From Streptomyces plumbidurans (lineage in GTDB: Bacteria; Actinomycetota; Actinomycetes; Streptomycetales; Streptomycetaceae), in NCBI RefSeq assembly GCF_019857225.1, contig NZ_JAFJSY010000004.1, forward strand, positions 1-64,000: a stretch of DNA of 64,000 nt, read 5' to 3'. A program made the position numbers and the translations under genes. Every line of letters begins with the position of its first letter. Position 1 is the stretch's first letter. The notes beneath the pieces were generated by a model. It did not search any database. It saw only the letters and a list, made by a program, of their open reading frames with translations, and was not told the origin of the DNA. Positions 62,209-64,000 of this stretch are shown one piece after another.

Positions 62209-62312
62209 ATTGTCGCCCCGAACCCTATGTCACTCTCCGTATATCCGTCCTCCGGGAAACAACTCCGTGCTCCCGGGTCGAAGAATCGGGCGAATCCTGG
62301 CAAGGTGGGCCC

Positions 62313-64000
62313 ATGGTTGATCGGGGAGCGAGCGCCCTGTCACTTCCGGACGACTGGCCCGCCCACCCGGATCCGATCCTCGCGCTCAACCGCATGGGCA
62401 GCTTCGACTGGGATCTGGACACCGGTCTCTTCCACATGGACGCCCAGGCCCACGAGGTCTTCGACGTGCGCCCCGACGAATACGACGACCGCCCCGAGAC
62501 CCTCGCGGCCCGGGTGCCCGCGGCCGAGGGATACCGGCTCGACAGCCTGGTCTCACAGGCCATGAAGGACGGCAGCGAGAACTACGGCGCCTACTTCCGC
62601 ATCCGCCGCCGCGACGGCAGCCTGCGCTGGACCCACACCCAGGGATACATCCGGCGCGACGAGACGGGCCGTCCGCGCCGGATCATCGGCATCGTCCGCG
62701 ACGCCACCCAGGAACTCGGCGACAGCGAGGCCCGCCGCGAGCAGGACATCCAGGACGCGGCCCGTCGCGAGCAGACCAACGTCGTCCAGCTGACCACGGC
62801 CGCCCTCGCGCACGCCCGCACCGTCCAGGACGTCATCGACGTCGTCAAGGACACCCACGGCCTCACCCATCTCGGCGCCACCAGCCTGGTCATGGGCCTG
62901 GTCGAGGCGGGCCGCATCCGGCTGATCGCGGAGGGCCCGGCGGGCAGCTTCGTGCCCGGCACCCTCGTCACCCGCATCGACGAGCCGTACCCGATGAGTG
63001 ACGCCGTACGGACGCTCACGCCCCGCTTCATCGAATCGCCGGAGGAGTTCGCCGAGGGCTACCCCGTGCTGTGGCCGCACATCACGGATCTGAACATCAC
63101 CTCCGCGGCCTATCTGCCGCTGATCGTCCAGGGCCGCCCGATCGGCGCCATGGGCCTGCTCTACAGCGACCGGCGCGGCTTCTCCACCGAGGAGCGCAAC
63201 CTGCTGCTCGCCCTCGGCAGCAGCATCGCGCAGAGCTTGCAGCGGGCCATGTTCTTCGAGCAGGAGAAAGACCTCGCAAGCGGCCTCCAGCAGGCCATGC
63301 TGCCGCGCACCATCCCCAGCGTCCGCGGCGCCGACGTCGCCGTCCGCTACCGCTCGGCCTCCCTCGGCCGGGACATCGGCGGCGACTGGTACGACCTCAT
63401 CCCGCTGCCCGGCGGGCGGGTCGGCGCCGTCATCGGGGACGTTCAGGGCCATGACACGCACGCGGCGGCCGTCATGGGCCAGCTCCGCATCGTGCTGCGT
63501 GCCTACGCGGCCGAGGGCCACACCCCCGCCACCGTCATGGCCCGTGCCTCGGTCTTCCTGCACGAACTCGACACCGACCGCTTCGCGACCTGCCTGTACG
63601 CGGAGGCCGACCTGGCCACCGGAGTGGTCCAGGTGGTCCGCGCCGGGCACATCGACCCGCTGGTCCGGCACACCGACGGCAGCTGCCGCCGGGTGCCCGT
63701 CCCCGGCGGCCTGCCGCTGGGCCTGTCCGCCGAGTTCGGCAGGCTCGAGTACCCGGTCGGCACCCTGGAGCTCGACCCCGGCAACACCCTGCTGCTGTGC
63801 ACCGACGGCCTGGTCGAACAGCCCGGCGCCGACCTGGACGAAGGCGTGCACACCCTCACGGCCCTGATCGCCTCCGGGCCGGACGACGTACGGCACCTCG
63901 CGGACTGCCTCATCGACGTGGCCGAGGAACGCGGCGGCGACGACGACGTGGCCCTGCTCCTGCTGCGCCGCCGCGGCCTGGAGACCGGCGAGGCCGGCGG
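62313..64000 (+). CDS. PAS-GAF-PP2C (SpoIIE/RsbU-type) phosphatase, partial at window end
   Basis: At least 562 residues are encoded before the window ends. An N-terminal PAS domain (about 20-135; MGSFDWDLDTGLFHMDAQAHEVFDV, YFRIRRRDGSLRWTHTQGYI) is followed by a GAF domain (about 150-310) and a SpoIIE-type PP2C phosphatase. The latter shows LQQAMLPRTIP, SLGRDIGGDWYDLIPLPGGRVGAVIGDVQGHDTHAAAVMGQLR with metal-binding Asp residues, and LLLCTDGLVEQ, GGDDDVALLLL. Such proteins dephosphorylate anti-anti-sigma factors. The ATG at 62313 has AAGGTGG upstream. Streptomyces homologues often add a C-terminal ATPase domain beyond this point. Confidence 0.93.
   Translation, partial: MVDRGASALSLPDDWPAHPDPILALNRMGSFDWDLDTGLFHMDAQAHEVFDVRPDEYDDRPETLAARVPAAEGYRLDSLVSQAMKDGSENYGAYFRIRRRDGSLRWTHTQGYIRRDETGRPRRIIGIVRDATQELGDSEARREQDIQDAARREQTNVVQLTTAALAHARTVQDVIDVVKDTHGLTHLGATSLVMGLVEAGRIRLIAEGPAGSFVPGTLVTRIDEPYPMSDAVRTLTPRFIESPEEFAEGYPVLWPHITDLNITSAAYLPLIVQGRPIGAMGLLYSDRRGFSTEERNLLLALGSSIAQSLQRAMFFEQEKDLASGLQQAMLPRTIPSVRGADVAVRYRSASLGRDIGGDWYDLIPLPGGRVGAVIGDVQGHDTHAAAVMGQLRIVLRAYAAEGHTPATVMARASVFLHELDTDRFATCLYAEADLATGVVQVVRAGHIDPLVRHTDGSCRRVPVPGGLPLGLSAEFGRLEYPVGTLELDPGNTLLLCTDGLVEQPGADLDEGVHTLTALIASGPDDVRHLADCLIDVAEERGGDDDVALLLLRRRGLETGEAG

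Noticed and set aside
62553..63896. Minus-strand frame of 447 codons opposite the phosphatase
   Set aside because: The plus strand encodes PAS, GAF and PP2C motifs without a stop through the same region.

Overview
The window is about 72% G+C, with GTG/TTG starts, strong purine-rich ribosome binding sites, many leaderless or ATGA-coupled genes and hallmark actinobacterial families (Rpf/LysM/M23 lytic protein, WhiJ-type HTH plus DUF397, SigB-type sigma factor, GlgA/GlgC, PP2C/GAF/PAS phosphatase). All of this points to a Streptomyces chromosome. I see no tRNA, rRNA, CRISPR, insertion sequence or phage gene. Most of the sequence is coding.

Layout. 1-5.9 kb: G/C-rich tandem repeats, an LPG-synthase-like membrane protein, an ABC exporter behind a MerR-type promoter, a DHA2 drug exporter and a double-domain Lrp regulator. 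6-9.7 kb: metE under a cobalamin riboswitch, panD and a small acetyltransferase. 9.8-18 kb: a proline-rich peptide, gnd, an Rpf-LysM-M23 cell-wall hydrolase, a DMT transporter, a FhuF-like [2Fe-2S] protein, and the glycogen genes glgA/glgM and glgC. 18-27 kb: a secreted GH92 alpha-mannosidase with a LacI-type operator, a WS/DGAT acyltransferase, a zinc-ribbon SDR fusion, a small SigB-type membrane protein, an SDR whose 5' end has been amplified in a 170-bp tandem repeat, a degenerate HD protein and an MsiK-like ATPase. 27-36 kb: a 57-residue unknown, GNAT, amidase, then a secreted GH29-GH20-GH29 trio. 35-43 kb: DedA, MaoC, a WhiJ-like trio (HTH/DUF397/ATPase) with phased operators, AraC/aldo-keto reductase, a SigB-type sigma factor and YihY. 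43-52 kb: LacI, an ABC sugar importer without ATPase, GH5 and GH38. 52-61 kb: a GntR regulator and a complete-looking L-fucose import and oxidation operon. 61-64 kb: a lipase-maturation-factor-like protein and a PAS-GAF-PP2C phosphatase cut by the window end.

How the genes fit together. The strongest theme is harvest of eukaryote-type glycans. GH92 outside the cell, an importer, then intracellular GH38 alpha-mannosidase and GH5_18-like beta-mannosidase would take apart high-mannose N-glycan pieces. A secreted GH29 (A-like), a GH20 resembling lacto-N-biosidases and a GH29 (B-like) would act on fucosylated type-1/Lewis chains, and the released L-fucose would enter the GntR-controlled fucose operon (ABC importer, mutarotase, dehydrogenase, lactonase, fuconate dehydratase, keto-deoxy-fuconate dehydrogenase). 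The final cleavage step of that pathway is not in the window. The sugar importer at 44-47 kb lacks an ATPase and probably borrows an MsiK-type one; a divergent candidate lies at 25.6-26.8 kb. A second theme is stress control: the sigma factor gene, a 76-residue membrane protein and possibly DedA carry GNNT-N14/15-GGGTAY promoters.
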